The position numbers were made by a program, and so were the translations under genes. From Ophioceras dolichostomum (taxonomy: Eukaryota; Ascomycota; Sordariomycetes; Magnaporthales; Ophioceraceae): a stretch of DNA of 51,394 nt. Below the pieces are notes generated by a model. That model was not told the origin of the DNA and made no database searches. It was given only the letters and a program-made list of their open reading frames with translations. The stretch lies in NCBI GenBank assembly GCA_003049485.1, contig PYST01000292.1, forward strand, positions 1 through 51,394, given 5' to 3'. Below are positions 1-10,640 of this stretch, piece after piece; the stretch's first letter is position 1, and each line of letters opens with the position of its first letter.

Positions 1-750
1 GGTCAGGGGCGGGTTAGCGGGCGGGCGGGCGGCCTGGGGCATCCATCCAATTCGATTTATTCCGTAATAACGGACCCTTTATGAGTTATCGCGCACACCA
101 GACATTGCCTGTTCCGCTCCGCCCAAACAAGTCCCGGTGGCGTACTTGTACAGGAGCCCAAGAGAAACCCGCGGACCACCTACCCAAAACCCAGCGCGGG
201 CGTGAAGCCTACCTTACCTACTACTTTCCCTGCCAGCTACCAGATAGCTGCGTGGAATATAAAGAGCCTCGATAAAGCCCTTTCAAGGACAAGCTTTAGT
301 CGTTCAGTGAGCTAGCCTGTCCTATGTATTGTCTCGGGGCCAGCAGCCATACGAGCTGGAGCTTGGGAACTCGAGGAGGATCACGAAGCGTACCGAGGTA
401 CATATACAACATTGGTTGGGACACGCTGTGGAAAGCAGGGATGCTGCTGTGGATGTGCCGTGCACTGTGCGCCTTCACATTTTCTCGGCGATGTGCTCCG
501 GCCGTGGCCAGTGGCCCCTCTCTGATTGACGCTTCTGCAAGCCAAGGAAGCGAAAGCGGTGCAGCCACATGTTTGTCGCATGGTTAAGTCGCCTTCTGTT
601 CGTCGCCAATCAGCGCCCCCCTTGCCGCGGTCTGGCTGCACCTTAAAGTTGGGCCTAATGAGCGGCGTAAGCCGGCGGTAGAGAGTACAATGTACTACAT
701 ACCTCTGGGCTCAGGAGGGGGCCTCTCAGCCCGGCCTGCCACGATTGCTT

Positions 751-795
751 GCCAGTGCTTGCCAGTACTCGCCAGTGCTCGCCAATGCTCGCCAG
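751..795. repeat. 10-bp tandem repeat, about 4.5 imperfect copies
   Basis: Four full units of the form GCCAGTGCTC (with T/C and A/G variants) lie head to tail from 751 to 790, followed by a partial copy. A related decamer (ACGATTGCTT) precedes them. It lies in non-coding DNA and is not part of a recognised gene. Confidence 0.7.
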
Positions 796-971
796 TCACA
801 AGATGGCTCGTACACGCTACAGCGCACCGTAACAGGAGGTGGCGCTGATCTGAGCGGCGCCCACACAGGGGATCCATGCTCACCTTCCTTGGACAGACGG
901 ACAGACGGACGGACGAGGGAGCCAGTGGAGATGGAGGGCTTGGCTGGTCGGTCACTCGGAGGAGGACATGG

Positions 972-1334
972 TCAGTGCACACACATCCCTTCTTCTTCGC
1001 GAGAGCTCTTGCCAATGAATGTCTTGCATTCCTCCTCCCCGTCGTTCGGTTTGTCCAAATACCTCTTCTTGTACACCTTCAGCAAGTAGCACAAGTCAAC
1101 GAATATCCGAACGACAAATGGGTCGGATTTGCCTTGTGTGATGCCACATTCGATATTGCCTATTAGTGCGCGAGAAGGATACGTCAACCTATCTGAGGGA
1201 CAAGCCTGCAAGGTGAGGTATGTACCGACCAACCACTTCTGGTGGTAGAATCGGTAGGGCACCTCCACCAGAGTAACACAAAGCCTGGGCTCCCTGCGAA
1301 AAGTATCACAATTCAGCTTGAACCAGTGTTGCAC
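972..1334 (-). other. Unrecognised open frame, possible gene fragment
   Basis: A stop-to-stop frame of 120 codons on the minus strand. It has no ATG start and is preceded directly by an in-frame TAA. The translation looks more protein-like than its neighbours (a hydrophobic stretch followed by a Lys/Glu-rich tail ending GMCVH), and a C/T-rich promoter-like tract lies upstream on this strand at about 1490-1570. Sequences resembling 3' splice sites (TTTTCGCAG, CCTTGCAG) occur inside it, so it could be a terminal exon or a relic. I recognise no domain, and chance is a serious alternative. Confidence 0.15.
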
Positions 1335-1923
1335 TTAGTTCTCCTCCCATCTCAAGGGTCCTTCTTCCCTCGCAGGCAGAACACGCCGGCTCTCAAACAA
1401 ACATGCCGTGTGCCGCACATGGACACGGTGGCAATTGAAATATATTCTGAATTGTAAATCCTTTGCGTCGCATGCCGCTTGAAAAAGGAAGGTGAGAAAA
1501 AAGAATGAACAACGACGATGACACAAATAAAATTAATAAAAAGAGAAAAAGAAGAAAAAAAGGTGGGAGGGGGGTAAAACGAGGATACTAGGAGAAAAAA
1601 TAATGAAAAGTACCTAAGTTGAGACACAAAGAAATGGGGAAGCTGTCGTATGCAACAAGCTTTACATAGTCCAAGGTAGAGAGAGGACAGATGGACGTTT
1701 CTGAAATCCGGGCTACTTACTTCACCTATCTGCTGCTGAGCGGACGGGGTCGAAGTTGTCGGTTGGTGGAGTTAAGAGTAGATACCTACATACTTCGGTG
1801 AGGTCTGATAGCAAGCCGGTTGATGTAAGGGCTTATTGCATCCCAGGTCTTTTAACCTTCTCTCCAAAACCGGTGGTGCTGGTGGTGCTCGGGTTGCATT
1901 TGTTGACTCTCAACATCCTTACC

Positions 1924-2097
1924 ATGGCCTTCGATGGTGCCGAGGAAAGTAGCAGCGAGCGGAGCAGAGAACGGACATCAGGAAACCCAGCAGAACAAAT
2001 CCACCGCCCCCCTCACAGGTGGTGCGTTGTACGTGTGTTCGCGTGTGCCGACGCTCGGATGAGAAAGACACAACGAAGGACGGGGGATTATGTGTAG
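1924..2097 (+). CDS. Putative small ORF, 57 codons, hypothetical
   Basis: This ATG has an excellent fungal start context (TTACCATGGCC) and follows a C/T-rich leader. The peptide is short, Ser/Arg/Glu-rich at first and then Arg/Cys-rich, with no recognisable domain. It could be a first exon (there is a GTGGTG site after codon 32) or a chance ORF. Confidence 0.15.
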   Translation: MAFDGAEESSSERSRERTSGNPAEQIHRPPHRWCVVRVFACADARMRKTQRRTGDYV

Positions 2098-2177
2098 TAC
2101 AGATTACGCTCCGTCTGCCCTCACGGTAGTCTGCGGCCGCTCCGCTCCGCTTGTGGACGCCCGCACTAAGTGACTAA

Positions 2178-2200
2178 CGGAGCACGAGGTTTGTGCTCCG
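2178..2200. repeat. Perfect 8-bp inverted repeat
   Basis: CGGAGCAC and its reverse complement GTGCTCCG are separated by 7 bases. Further CGGAGC/GCTCCG hexamers lie nearby (around 2140-2150 and 2226). This could be a regulator site of the CGG-N-CCG type bound by Zn2Cys6 proteins or a chance hairpin. No gene close by explains it. Confidence 0.35.
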
Positions 2201-2920
2201 TCCGTAAGTCCCGTGTCTCCCATAAACGGAGCAGCGGCGCGACTCGTTGTCATGAGTGCCCGATGAGCGGCCCGACTGTTTCGGCCAGCCGGCCGGCCAG
2301 TCGTCAGAGCTCTCCTACGTCCTTCTCTTCCTTCCCTTCCTGAGTCTCGGGATGGCTGTGAGTTACCGTCGTGAACTTGGCCCCGGAAACGAAGGTACGT
2401 AGTTGCAGAGAGCCGCGATTTGTCTTGGGAGGAACTCTAGAGGGGAGACGCAGATCTTGGCGCTTGACTGGCACGGGCGAAGCACGTCGTTGTGAGATGT
2501 ACGGAATACGGACGTAAAAATTGCCAACCTACATGCCTTAGGTGTAGGTGGAGGTATCGACCTGGTTCGTCGCTACACGAGGCACCAGAGATACATGGCA
2601 TCAGTACCCCTGCAAGTTGGGCGCCGCCTGTGTTAAACGTTTGATTATCACTACGATAAAAACAATACATATGAAATGTTGCATGAAACGGGATATGCAA
2701 GTGCATAATTGCATACAGACAACGCTCATGAGCCGGGTGGAGCCGCTCAACTGGTACGAGCTCTACCTGGTCAATAATTTTTCTGGAGAACGGGAAAAAA
2801 AAAATTAGGAATTCCGATCACCAAAGATCATCAGTTCACGTTCAGACAAGCACTGCACGACACTACCGAACTGCTAATTCAGTTTCACTGCCGCCGCCAC
2901 TTATCGTTTGAGTAGACACC

Positions 2921-4145
2921 ATGTGAGTTCTATCTGGTAGCAGCCGCGCAAAAGCGAGCCTTACATAGGGGTCGTGGCTTGAGCCTCTCAACACCCGAAG
3001 GCGCACTAATTATGTCACGATTGCGGTGGCTTGAATACTGACCATTAGTAGGCATTCCGTCAGGCGTGCAGCTTTCAAACTTGCTATCGGCCAGGCATCA
3101 AGGGCTGCTGCTGTGGCCGCGCCACGGCCGACACTCTTGTTAATCGCCTCGTCGTCTGCACCACAGGCCGCCCTTTTTCGGGGTGCTCTCGCTCAGTCTC
3201 AGCGCTCATTTTCTCTCACTCGTGCTCTCGCCTCCTCTGAGTCCCCCCTAGCCGAGCACGAGTCTGCGGAGGAGTCCGTCGAGACGGCTGCCGATACTAC
3301 AGTCGAGCCCCCAACCTCGACAGAAATTGACGGCCAACCAGCCGGGACCGGTTCGTACACACATGCGCTTCGCGTGTCACGCCTCCGCCGACGGCCACTG
3401 ACCTGAAGTGACCTGACTGACTTTGCAGTTGACAAATCAGGTGCCGCCTCGGTACCGACGCCTCATGGACTGTTCATCCGCAACCTCGTCTTCGCTGCGA
3501 CCGAGCAGCACTTGGCCGAGGCGTTTGAGAAGTACGGCGAGGTCGTGAGCACAGTCATTGCCAGAGACGCCCGTGGCCTAAGCAAAGGGTACTAAGACTC
3601 CCATCCCCTTTCGGCCATTCTTAGCCTATTTTTGTTCTATGTAGTTTCTGCTGGCCATGGCCCGCCGCTAATTTCGGCCGGAGTGCCGCTCCCACAGATA
3701 CGGCTTCGTCTATTTCAATGACGAAGAGACGATGCAAAAGGCCTCGGCTGGGGCCAACGGTTCTTTCTGGCATGGACGGCGCATCCAGGCTCTGCCTCGG
3801 ACCAAGCGTGCGGATAGACCAGCGAGGTCCACCAACTTGCCGCTTTCGGACCGCACTCCCTCAAACTGTCTATACGTTGGCAACATCCCTTACGAGACCA
3901 CTGACGCCGAGCTCAACAAGCTCTTCCGCTCCCTCGAGAACATCACCGATGTCCGCATTGCCGTCGACCGCAGCACCGGTTGGCCGCGTGGGTTTGCCCA
4001 CGCCGACTTCGTCGACGCCGAATCGGCAGCCAAGGCTGCACAAAAGTTGGAGGGCATGACTTTACTTGGGAGGAACCTCCGAATCGACTTCGCCGCTCAG
4101 TCGAGGAGGGCCGCTCCCAGGCCCGACTCCCAGGCCGAGGAGTAA
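2921..4145 (+). CDS. Two-RRM RNA-binding protein, probably mitochondrial
   Basis: Proposed exons are 2921-2922, 3064-3350, 3429-3588 and 3698-4145 (298 aa). No in-frame ATG exists between the stop at 3032 and the RRM frame. ACCAT followed by GTGAGT at 2923, a CTGAC branch site and TCCGTCAG at 3063 would build the ATG across an intron and give a basic amphipathic N-terminus (MRAAFKLAIGQASRAAAVAA), typical of a mitochondrial presequence. RRM1 has RNP2 LFIRNL (about residue 110) and RNP1 KGYGFVYF (about 150). RRM2 has LYVGNI (about 210) and RGFAHADF (about 246). A Ser/Glu-rich linker precedes RRM1. The likely role is binding organellar RNA; the precise target is unknown. If the first intron is wrong, the gene must start further upstream. 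Confidence 0.8.
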
Positions 4146-4262
4146 TATCCTCACTGGGACGCTAACGCTCCTAGAAATTAGGAGATGAGAGAGGCCAAGA
4201 TGACAAAGACCGGAACTAGATAAGAGTGGGAGGAATTGAAGGACTGCAACGGACGGGATAGT

Positions 4263-4334
<72 letters not shown>

Positions 4335-5122
4335 TGTGTGTGTGTGTGTGTGTGTGTGCGTCGAGAGGCAGGTTTGGGGAAAGAGCATGGCGGACCTGCC
4401 ACCAGCCAGCATCCTGGCCAGACTCTTCTTCAGCCGTTCGGTTTGGTCGGTCGCGAGTACTGTCGGCGGCTCACAGGGGAATCCACCATCAACAACACGC
4501 TACGACTTGGGCAATAGTCATATACTGCAGCTTGTACCAACAGCTACCTAATTCTCCTGTAAATTTCATTCTGTTCTCTTCTCTACCTACATCTAAAACT
4601 TGGATTATGTCTCTGTCGGTTCTTTCATTCGCCTCAATTTTGTGATGCGTGGTCGTGGTCGGATGCCGTCTTTCGCTCCAGCGCAATGTCGGTCCCTTTC
4701 GGGCAAGGTGCGGCTGCTCTGTTGTCACAAGGCCGAACCGCGGCATCCCACCCTTCTCCAACCTCGGTGGGGCGACCCGTTGCGGGGCAGGGACAGAGCT
4801 TCCGTGTTCCCACTATGCCTCTATAGTCAGACCCCAATGTTGTGACCGCATCCCGTCCTCTTCGGGTTTAGAACTGGAACGACTATAATCTGCCACTTCC
4901 CGACTCTTCGTTAGGTTCTGTTACGGGTTTCCGGCCCAGTCTGCTAAAGAAACATAAGACTTTACTGCCGGCTACGTTCATCTATTATCGATCTCGGACG
5001 AAACGCTGATCTCGAAGTTGTCCATCGAACCCAGACATCAACGACTCCCGAGCCCACGACCACGAACGAGCTGTTCCATCTTGACGGCGCGGCCTACCGC
5101 CGCATCTACGTCTGAAGCCGAT
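4146..5122. other. Intergenic: RRM gene 3' end and pex5 promoter
   Basis: About 1 kb between two plus-strand genes. It carries the AG/TG microsatellite at 4267-4358. The remaining open frames overlap on both strands and show no domain. The part just before 5123 should be the pex5 5' UTR. Confidence 0.6.
4267..4358. repeat. Compound microsatellite (AG)33(TG)13
   Basis: An uninterrupted AG tract (4267-4332) joins directly to a TG tract (4333-4358) in the 3' flank of the RRM gene. The purine-only strand could form unusual DNA structure and the tract is probably length-polymorphic. It gives rise to spurious repetitive ORFs on both strands. Confidence 0.95.
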
Positions 5123-7251
5123 ATGTCGTTCATGGGAGGGGCGGAATGCTCGACGTCTGGGAACCCGCTCAGTCAGTTGGCGAAGCACGCGCAGGACGAC
5201 AACAGTTTGCAGCGTGACAGACTAGTCAACCGAGGGCTGGGCAGCTCGCTGAATGGATTCCGAAGTATCGCACCAGGTGGTAACGCTCCTGGCGCCCAGG
5301 ACGAGGTGAGGACGTGATCCCACTGCTTGCTCCTTTTGGCTGCCGATCTTTCCTGTCCCGGCGCCGCCGTAGTCCAATGCGCATTTACCAACAGACTCGT
5401 CTGCAGGCCATGAACGCCTTCCTTCATCAGCCCGTTGCATTGCCCGAAATTGCCTTCGACCACGGCCCTAGAGGCCAAATCCACGTCGACCCCGCCCACG
5501 CCGTCCATCTAAGAGCACACTCTGCGTCCCCAACCTCGGCCGTCCAGGCCACGCCGTTCAGCGCAGCCGAGTTTGCCAATTTTCAACGCCTCGGCGGTCA
5601 GTCCATATCTGCGCGGGCAAGCCCGGCGCCCTCCATGTCGGGCTCCCAGCAGCAGCACCAACAACATCAACAACAACAGCAACAGCAGCAACAGCAGCAG
5701 CAGAACCAGTCGTCCATGACGGGCGTCGGTCTTATGAATATGAACATGAACATGGGCATGGGCGTGGGCATGGGCTACGCTCCCATGGCCCGGCCATTGT
5801 ACCAACAGCAACCCTTGTATCGCAGCTCTGCTGACTTCCGGGAAGAGGTGGGCACGGGCAAGGGAAAGGGCAAAGAAAAGGTGGTGGAGTTGGACGACCA
5901 TCAGTGGGAGGAGCAGTTTGCGCAGATCGAGCTGCAAGACAGGCAAGACAGGCAAGAGGACCAGGAGCAGTCGCCCTCGGCGGATGGCGGCAAGGAGGAG
6001 GACGAGAGCCTGGCGATGGAACCCGAACTCAACCAGCTCGACGATGAGCTGCTGTCGTCCGAAACCGGATTCGGCGACTTCGAATCGATATGGAACGGTA
6101 TCCAGGCCGAGAACGCGGCCATGGGGACGTCTCATTGGGACAGCGCTGGCTGGACCGCGGGCGGCGGCCGGCTCGGGCAGGAGCCCCCGGTGGAAAAGTA
6201 CATATTTGAGGAGGACAACATGTTCAGGGACAGCGGCCTGGACCGGGGCGAGGGCGAAGACAACGGCATCGCGGACCCGTTCGAAGAAGGCATGCGCATC
6301 ATGGACGAGGGGGGCAACCTGTCACTGGCGGCGCTGGCGTTCGAGGCGGCCGTGCAGCGGAACCCCGAACACGTGGAGGCGTGGGTCCAGCTCGGGTCGG
6401 CGCAGGCGCAGAACGAGAAGGAGGACGCGGCGATCCGAGCGCTTGAGCAGGCGCTGCAACTGAACCCGAACAACGAGGCGGCCCTGATGGGGCTGGCCGT
6501 GTCGTACACCAACGAGGGCTACGACAGCACGTCGCACCGCACGTTGGAGCGCTGGCTCTCGGTGCGGTATCCGCAGGTGCTGTCGCCGGACCAGCTCTCG
6601 TCGGCGGCTGATCTGGGCTTCACCGACCGGCAGAAGCTGCATGAGCGCGTCACGGACCTGTTTCTGCGCGCCGCCCGTCTCGCGCCGGACGGCTCGCACA
6701 TGGACCCGGACGTGCAGGTCGGCCTGGGTGTGCTCTTTTACGGCGCTGAGCAGTACGACAAGGCCGTCGACTGCTTCGCCGCCGCGCTGGCCTCGTCCGA
6801 GCAGGGTACCAGCAACCGCAAGAGCCAGATCCACCTGCTGTGGAATCGCCTCGGCGCCACCCTTGCCAACAGCGGCCGGAGCGAAGACGCTATCTCGGCG
6901 TACGAGAAGGCCCTCTCCATCCGGCCCAACTTCGTGCGCGCCCGCTACAACCTGGGGGTTAGCTGCATCAACATGAACTGCGACCGCGAGGCAGCGGGCC
7001 ACCTGTTGGCTGCGCTGGCCATGCACAAGGCTGTCGAGAAAAGCGGCCGCGAGCGAGCCCGTGAGATCCTCGGGGGCGCCGCCGCTGGCGTCAGCGATGA
7101 GCGCCTCGACCGTATGGCTACTCAGAACCGCAGCACTACTCTCTACGACACCCTCCGTCGCATCTTCACCCAGATGGGCCGACGTGACCTCGCCGACAAG
7201 GTTGTCGTCGGCGTGGACCCGGATTTGTTTCGCAGTGACTTTGACTTTTAG
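5123..7251 (+). CDS. pex5: Peroxisomal targeting signal 1 receptor Pex5
   Basis: Exons 5123-5305 and 5407-7251 (about 675 aa). An alternative acceptor at 5394 would add four residues (TRLQ). Pex5 binds PTS1 (SKL-like) cargo in the cytosol, docks at the peroxisomal membrane and is recycled after monoubiquitination. The N-terminus reads MSFMGGAECS, with the family's conserved Cys at position 9 used for recycling. A Gln tract lies at about residues 142-163, then a Met/Asn/Gly repeat. WxxxF/Y-type docking motifs include WEEQF (about 228); a Trp-rich acidic stretch around residues 290-310 may hold more. The C-terminal half (about 350-660) is TPR repeats that bind the PTS1 peptide. Length and order match fungal Pex5. 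The intron follows codon 61. Confidence 0.93.
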
Positions 7252-7660
7252 ACAGACAGAGCACGACGGAGAGAGAGTGTGTGTGTTTGGTGGGGGTGAA
7301 GGGGTAGGAGGGGAACACACAAAAAGGAGAGAAGAGGAAGGGAGAATTCAAGCCCTGTTCACGCTATCCTCCGTCCGCGTTCCAGAAATTCGATTCAGCT
7401 CTAGGGAAAGGGGGGTAGCAATTTCGGTAGCAAAAAGAATAGGTTAAGTAGTACGGGGAGCGAGGCTCTGCTTTGGCTCTACCCACTAGCTTGTGTCTCT
7501 CCTCTCTGTCTAGTTAGTGGTCGCGCTCGCGACCCGATGATGCCCTAGCGACTACTACTGCCTCCGTGCTTAACAAATGTATGCTCGCACGACGGCGCTA
7601 AGAACAGACGGAGCTATCAGCCTCCTCCCCCCTCGTTCCCTGGTTGGGTCATGACGGAGG
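7252..7660. other. Convergent 3' intergenic region, pex5/rex1
   Basis: About 400 bp between the stop codons of two convergent genes. A short GA/GT-rich stretch follows the pex5 stop. No gene or structured RNA is seen. It presumably carries both 3' UTRs. Confidence 0.6.
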
Positions 7661-7974
7661 TCACTTCACCGTTATGAATCCGACACCGTCTCGAGCATCC
7701 CTGACAGCCTTCCGGAGAGCCTGGTCCTCACTGTCCGTCCACTTTACCGAGAGTTTGTCCCAATTCATGCCTGGCGTGTTGTACTCCGTCTTGTAGCGGG
7801 ACTTGAGGGTCCGGAGCCGCTCCATCTCCCGCGGATTTCCCGTGCCGCTAAATACGAGCAGGGCCGTGCAAGGTGGCAGAGCCGCGTGAATGCGCTCGAT
7901 GCGTTGTGCCAGGCCGGAGACAGCCGCTTCCAGTAACAGCCCCTGCTCCTGTTCCTGCCCCTGTGCGAGTCCCG

Positions 7975-8021
<47 letters not shown>

Positions 8022-10021
8022 CGTTTCTGTTGATTTTTTGGCCCTTGCTCCCGTCCCTGCCGTGCCTGCTCAGGGACGCCATCTTCCGGCACGAGACGAA
8101 GACTATCTGTCGAGGGAGGCCCGCTGGGGTTATGCTCGGCTTGCCTGTTGCGATTCCACCAGCCTCGGAGAGCCTCCAGCTCCCGCATGCGTGCCCACAC
8201 AAAGTCCACACCGCCACCTTTGATCTCCTTGCCATCCGGGTCGCCCCTGATCGCCCGAAGGATGCCGGCCTCGACATCGGCGTCCGACTTACACGGCACC
8301 ACCACGTCGGCGTCGCCACACTGCGTCAGATTCGGCTCACCCCAGTCTACCGCGGCCGTGGACTTGCCGGAGGCAACGCCGCCTGTAGCCGCGGGCCCGC
8401 CCTGGGCGCGGTAGGCAGTGCCCGCCCGTGCCAGCCGCCGGAACAGGCTCTCGTGGTTGTCGCCCCCCAGACCCCAGTCGCGGCCCTTCTCGCACTTCTT
8501 CTTGACCAGATCAAGCGCCGCCAGCGCGTCCTCGTGGCTGTCGTGGCCCTTTGTCGACCCCTCATGGACCTGCACCTGGCGGTTGAGGAATCTGGCTGCG
8601 AGGTGCTTCAGTGAGTGCTTCCCCCCCGGCGCGTTGGGGTTGGGGAACAGGATCGACGTGTCAACGACGAACGGGTGCGTGAGCTTGAGCGCCTTCAGGT
8701 CGGAGTCCAGAGAGTGGCCCACGAGAATCGCGCGAGGGTGGAGCAGGGAGAGCAGCCGCTGCTGGATGTCGTCGAGAGTCGTGGTCACCGGGTCGAGCAT
8801 GTCCTTGGTGATGCCCGAGAATTGCGTCAGATAGTCGAGGATCGGCAAGTCGGGCTTGACAAGCTCGTCCATGACAGTCTCGCCGTCCCAGGCCAGCACG
8901 GTGACCCTCGTCAGCGACAGGTCCTGGTTCGTCGGGCCGGTGCGACACATCTCGCAGTCGACCGCAAACACCTCACGCCCCGCCGTGATGCTGCCCTGCT
9001 CAATCTCGCTTTCAGGCACGGTCCCGTCCCCCATCCGGTCGACCGCAGTATGCACCCACCCCACCTGGTCGCGGAAGGCCCGTCGGCTCTCGGCATCTGG
9101 AAGCATCGCCGGATGCAGTGCGAAATGGTGCTCCAGGTACTCCTGCGGCGTGGCCACGAATTCGCTGATGCGCGTGCGGACGTCTCGCCAGCCGTGCGGG
9201 TCTGTGACTGGGCGAGGCCCGCGGCGCGCCTTGTCCTCCTTGGACTTCGGCAGCGGCACGCGTAACATGGTCGTGATGGGCGAGTGGATCCTGGGCGTCG
9301 CCCCTCTCTCGTCCGCCGTGGCCTTCACCGGCCAGAGCTGGGGGAATATGCGGGCCATAGGCCGCAGAGCCTCCGGCAACTGCTCCTCTTGCAGCTTCCT
9401 GGGATAGTAATCGTCAGGAGACGACTGGACCTTGTCATGCACTCGCACGTCCACCTCGAGGCGGCTGAGGTCGACGTCCTTCTTGAACATGGCCTCCTCA
9501 AGGCCTGGAACCAGGATGGCGACCACCTTGCGGAATTGGGGCCGGTGTGATACTGCGATCCACTGCGGCGCAGGCCCGTCGGCGAGGATGTAAAGAACTA
9601 GGCCGCGGAGATCAGTCACCTGGATCTTGCTCTGGAGGCGAGCGGTAGGCGAAAATGTGATGGCGGGATAGCTGCCAGAACCGTGTTTGGGCGTCTTCTT
9701 TTGTCGCTTTGACGGCCGACCGTTGCGGATCGTCTGCCACTCGCCCTTGTCGTCATTATCGTTGCTGTCGCCTCCCCCGGCGAGGCCGTCAATTTGGCCA
9801 GGCATGACACCGCCGGATGAGTCGGGTCGCTGGCGTTTGGAGCCAGCATACACCGACGAGGACTCACTTCCTCGTCCGCTCGGCTTGGCATCCGTGGTGG
9901 AGCCCATTGAGTTAGGAAGCGACCCTGTGCAGAGGTCTTGCGCGGCAGTGGGAGGGGACGGTAATTTCTTCACAGCTCGAGCCTGGAGGCTCTCTCTAGA
10001 CCCTCCATCATCTTGTCTCAT
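7661..10021 (-). CDS. rex1: RNA exonuclease Rex1-like (DEDDh family)
   Basis: Single exon, 786 aa from the first ATG; a later Met (MGSTTD) about 38 residues in is an alternative start. Rex1/Rnh70-type enzymes trim 3' ends of 5S rRNA, tRNA and other nuclear RNAs. The exonuclease domain spans about residues 350-505: FAVDCEMC carries the first Asp/Glu pair, GHSLDSDLKAL the second Asp, and HDSHEDA the final His/Asp. LTRVTVLAWD, FSGITKDML and a VVDTSILF motif match Rex1 better than Rex3/Rex4. The N-terminus is low-complexity with a basic KRQKK motif suggesting nuclear entry. The C-terminal tail contains a Gln-Gly repeat coded by a hexanucleotide array, and is longer than in yeast. Confidence 0.85.
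7977..8021. repeat. Hexanucleotide repeat coding Gln-Gly in rex1
   Basis: About 7.5 head-to-tail copies of CCCTGT, read on the minus strand as alternating Gly and Gln codons in the rex1 C-terminal tail. Imperfect copies extend it on both sides. Because the unit is six bases, length changes keep the frame, so the tail can vary between strains without breaking the gene. Confidence 0.9.
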
Positions 10022-10640
10022 GTCTAAGGGACTCTACTTCGCACAGTTCGTGGCGCAGCAGTTCCCGCGGCGTAACTGGTATAGTTGCCTCTGATCTTCG
10101 CACTGAGAGGATTGAATACGATAAAAGAAGGTTTCCAGCTGAATGCACGAGTCTGCCAGGCGAGTGAAGTGTTGGGCGACGATCGGATCTCGATTCTTGA
10201 TGTGTACCTGCTCCGTGCTTCTTATGTTGTGGAGAGTGAAAAAAATAAAAGAGAGGAAGAAGGCCCAATCGCGCCGATGCAGGTTTAAGGTTCCTTCTTC
10301 GCGCCCGTTTGTTACAGCGAAAAGAAGCCGCGACACGGACCGGATGCTCTTTCCTTTCCTTTTTTCCTATTCCTTTCTTTTTCGTTCTTTCTTTCTTTCT
10401 TTTTTTCCCGAGAGAGAGAGAGAGAGAGAAATTTTTTTACACATAATTTTTGGGGACCACCGGAGTAAATGAGCCTCTTTCATTTTATGCGTTTATCCGA
10501 TATCAGTGACACAACCACCAACACCGCCCACGGTTGATGAAAACACTCCGCCCGCACGTCCTTAAGGATCCAACCCGCAGCGAGAATAAAAAAGATCAAA
10601 AATATGACATCCAAATATCTGATGGGACTCACAGCGGCAC
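10022..10640. other. Intergenic: rex1 promoter and MYND-SET 3' flank
   Basis: About 620 bp between two minus-strand genes. It contains a C/T-rich tract and a short (GA)n run at about 10410-10430 followed by a T-run. No gene found. Confidence 0.6.

Larger units (their letters stand above)
1..2920. other. Gene-poor 5' region, no confident gene
   Basis: About 2.9 kb with no protein I recognise. It contains a short tandem repeat (751-795), a purine/A-rich tract (about 1490-1570), a small inverted repeat (2178-2200), and two weak ORFs described separately. Longer open frames here mostly lack an ATG or overlap each other on opposite strands, which is expected by chance in GC-rich DNA. The last few hundred bases before 2921 are presumably the promoter and 5' UTR of the RRM gene. 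Confidence 0.5.

Noticed and set aside
6322..7320. Long minus-strand open frame (332 codons)
   Set aside because: Antisense to the TPR region of pex5; no domain and it reflects GC3 bias of the real gene.
8615..9265. Plus-strand open frame (216 codons)
   Set aside because: Antisense to the Rex1 exonuclease domain, which is clearly the real gene.
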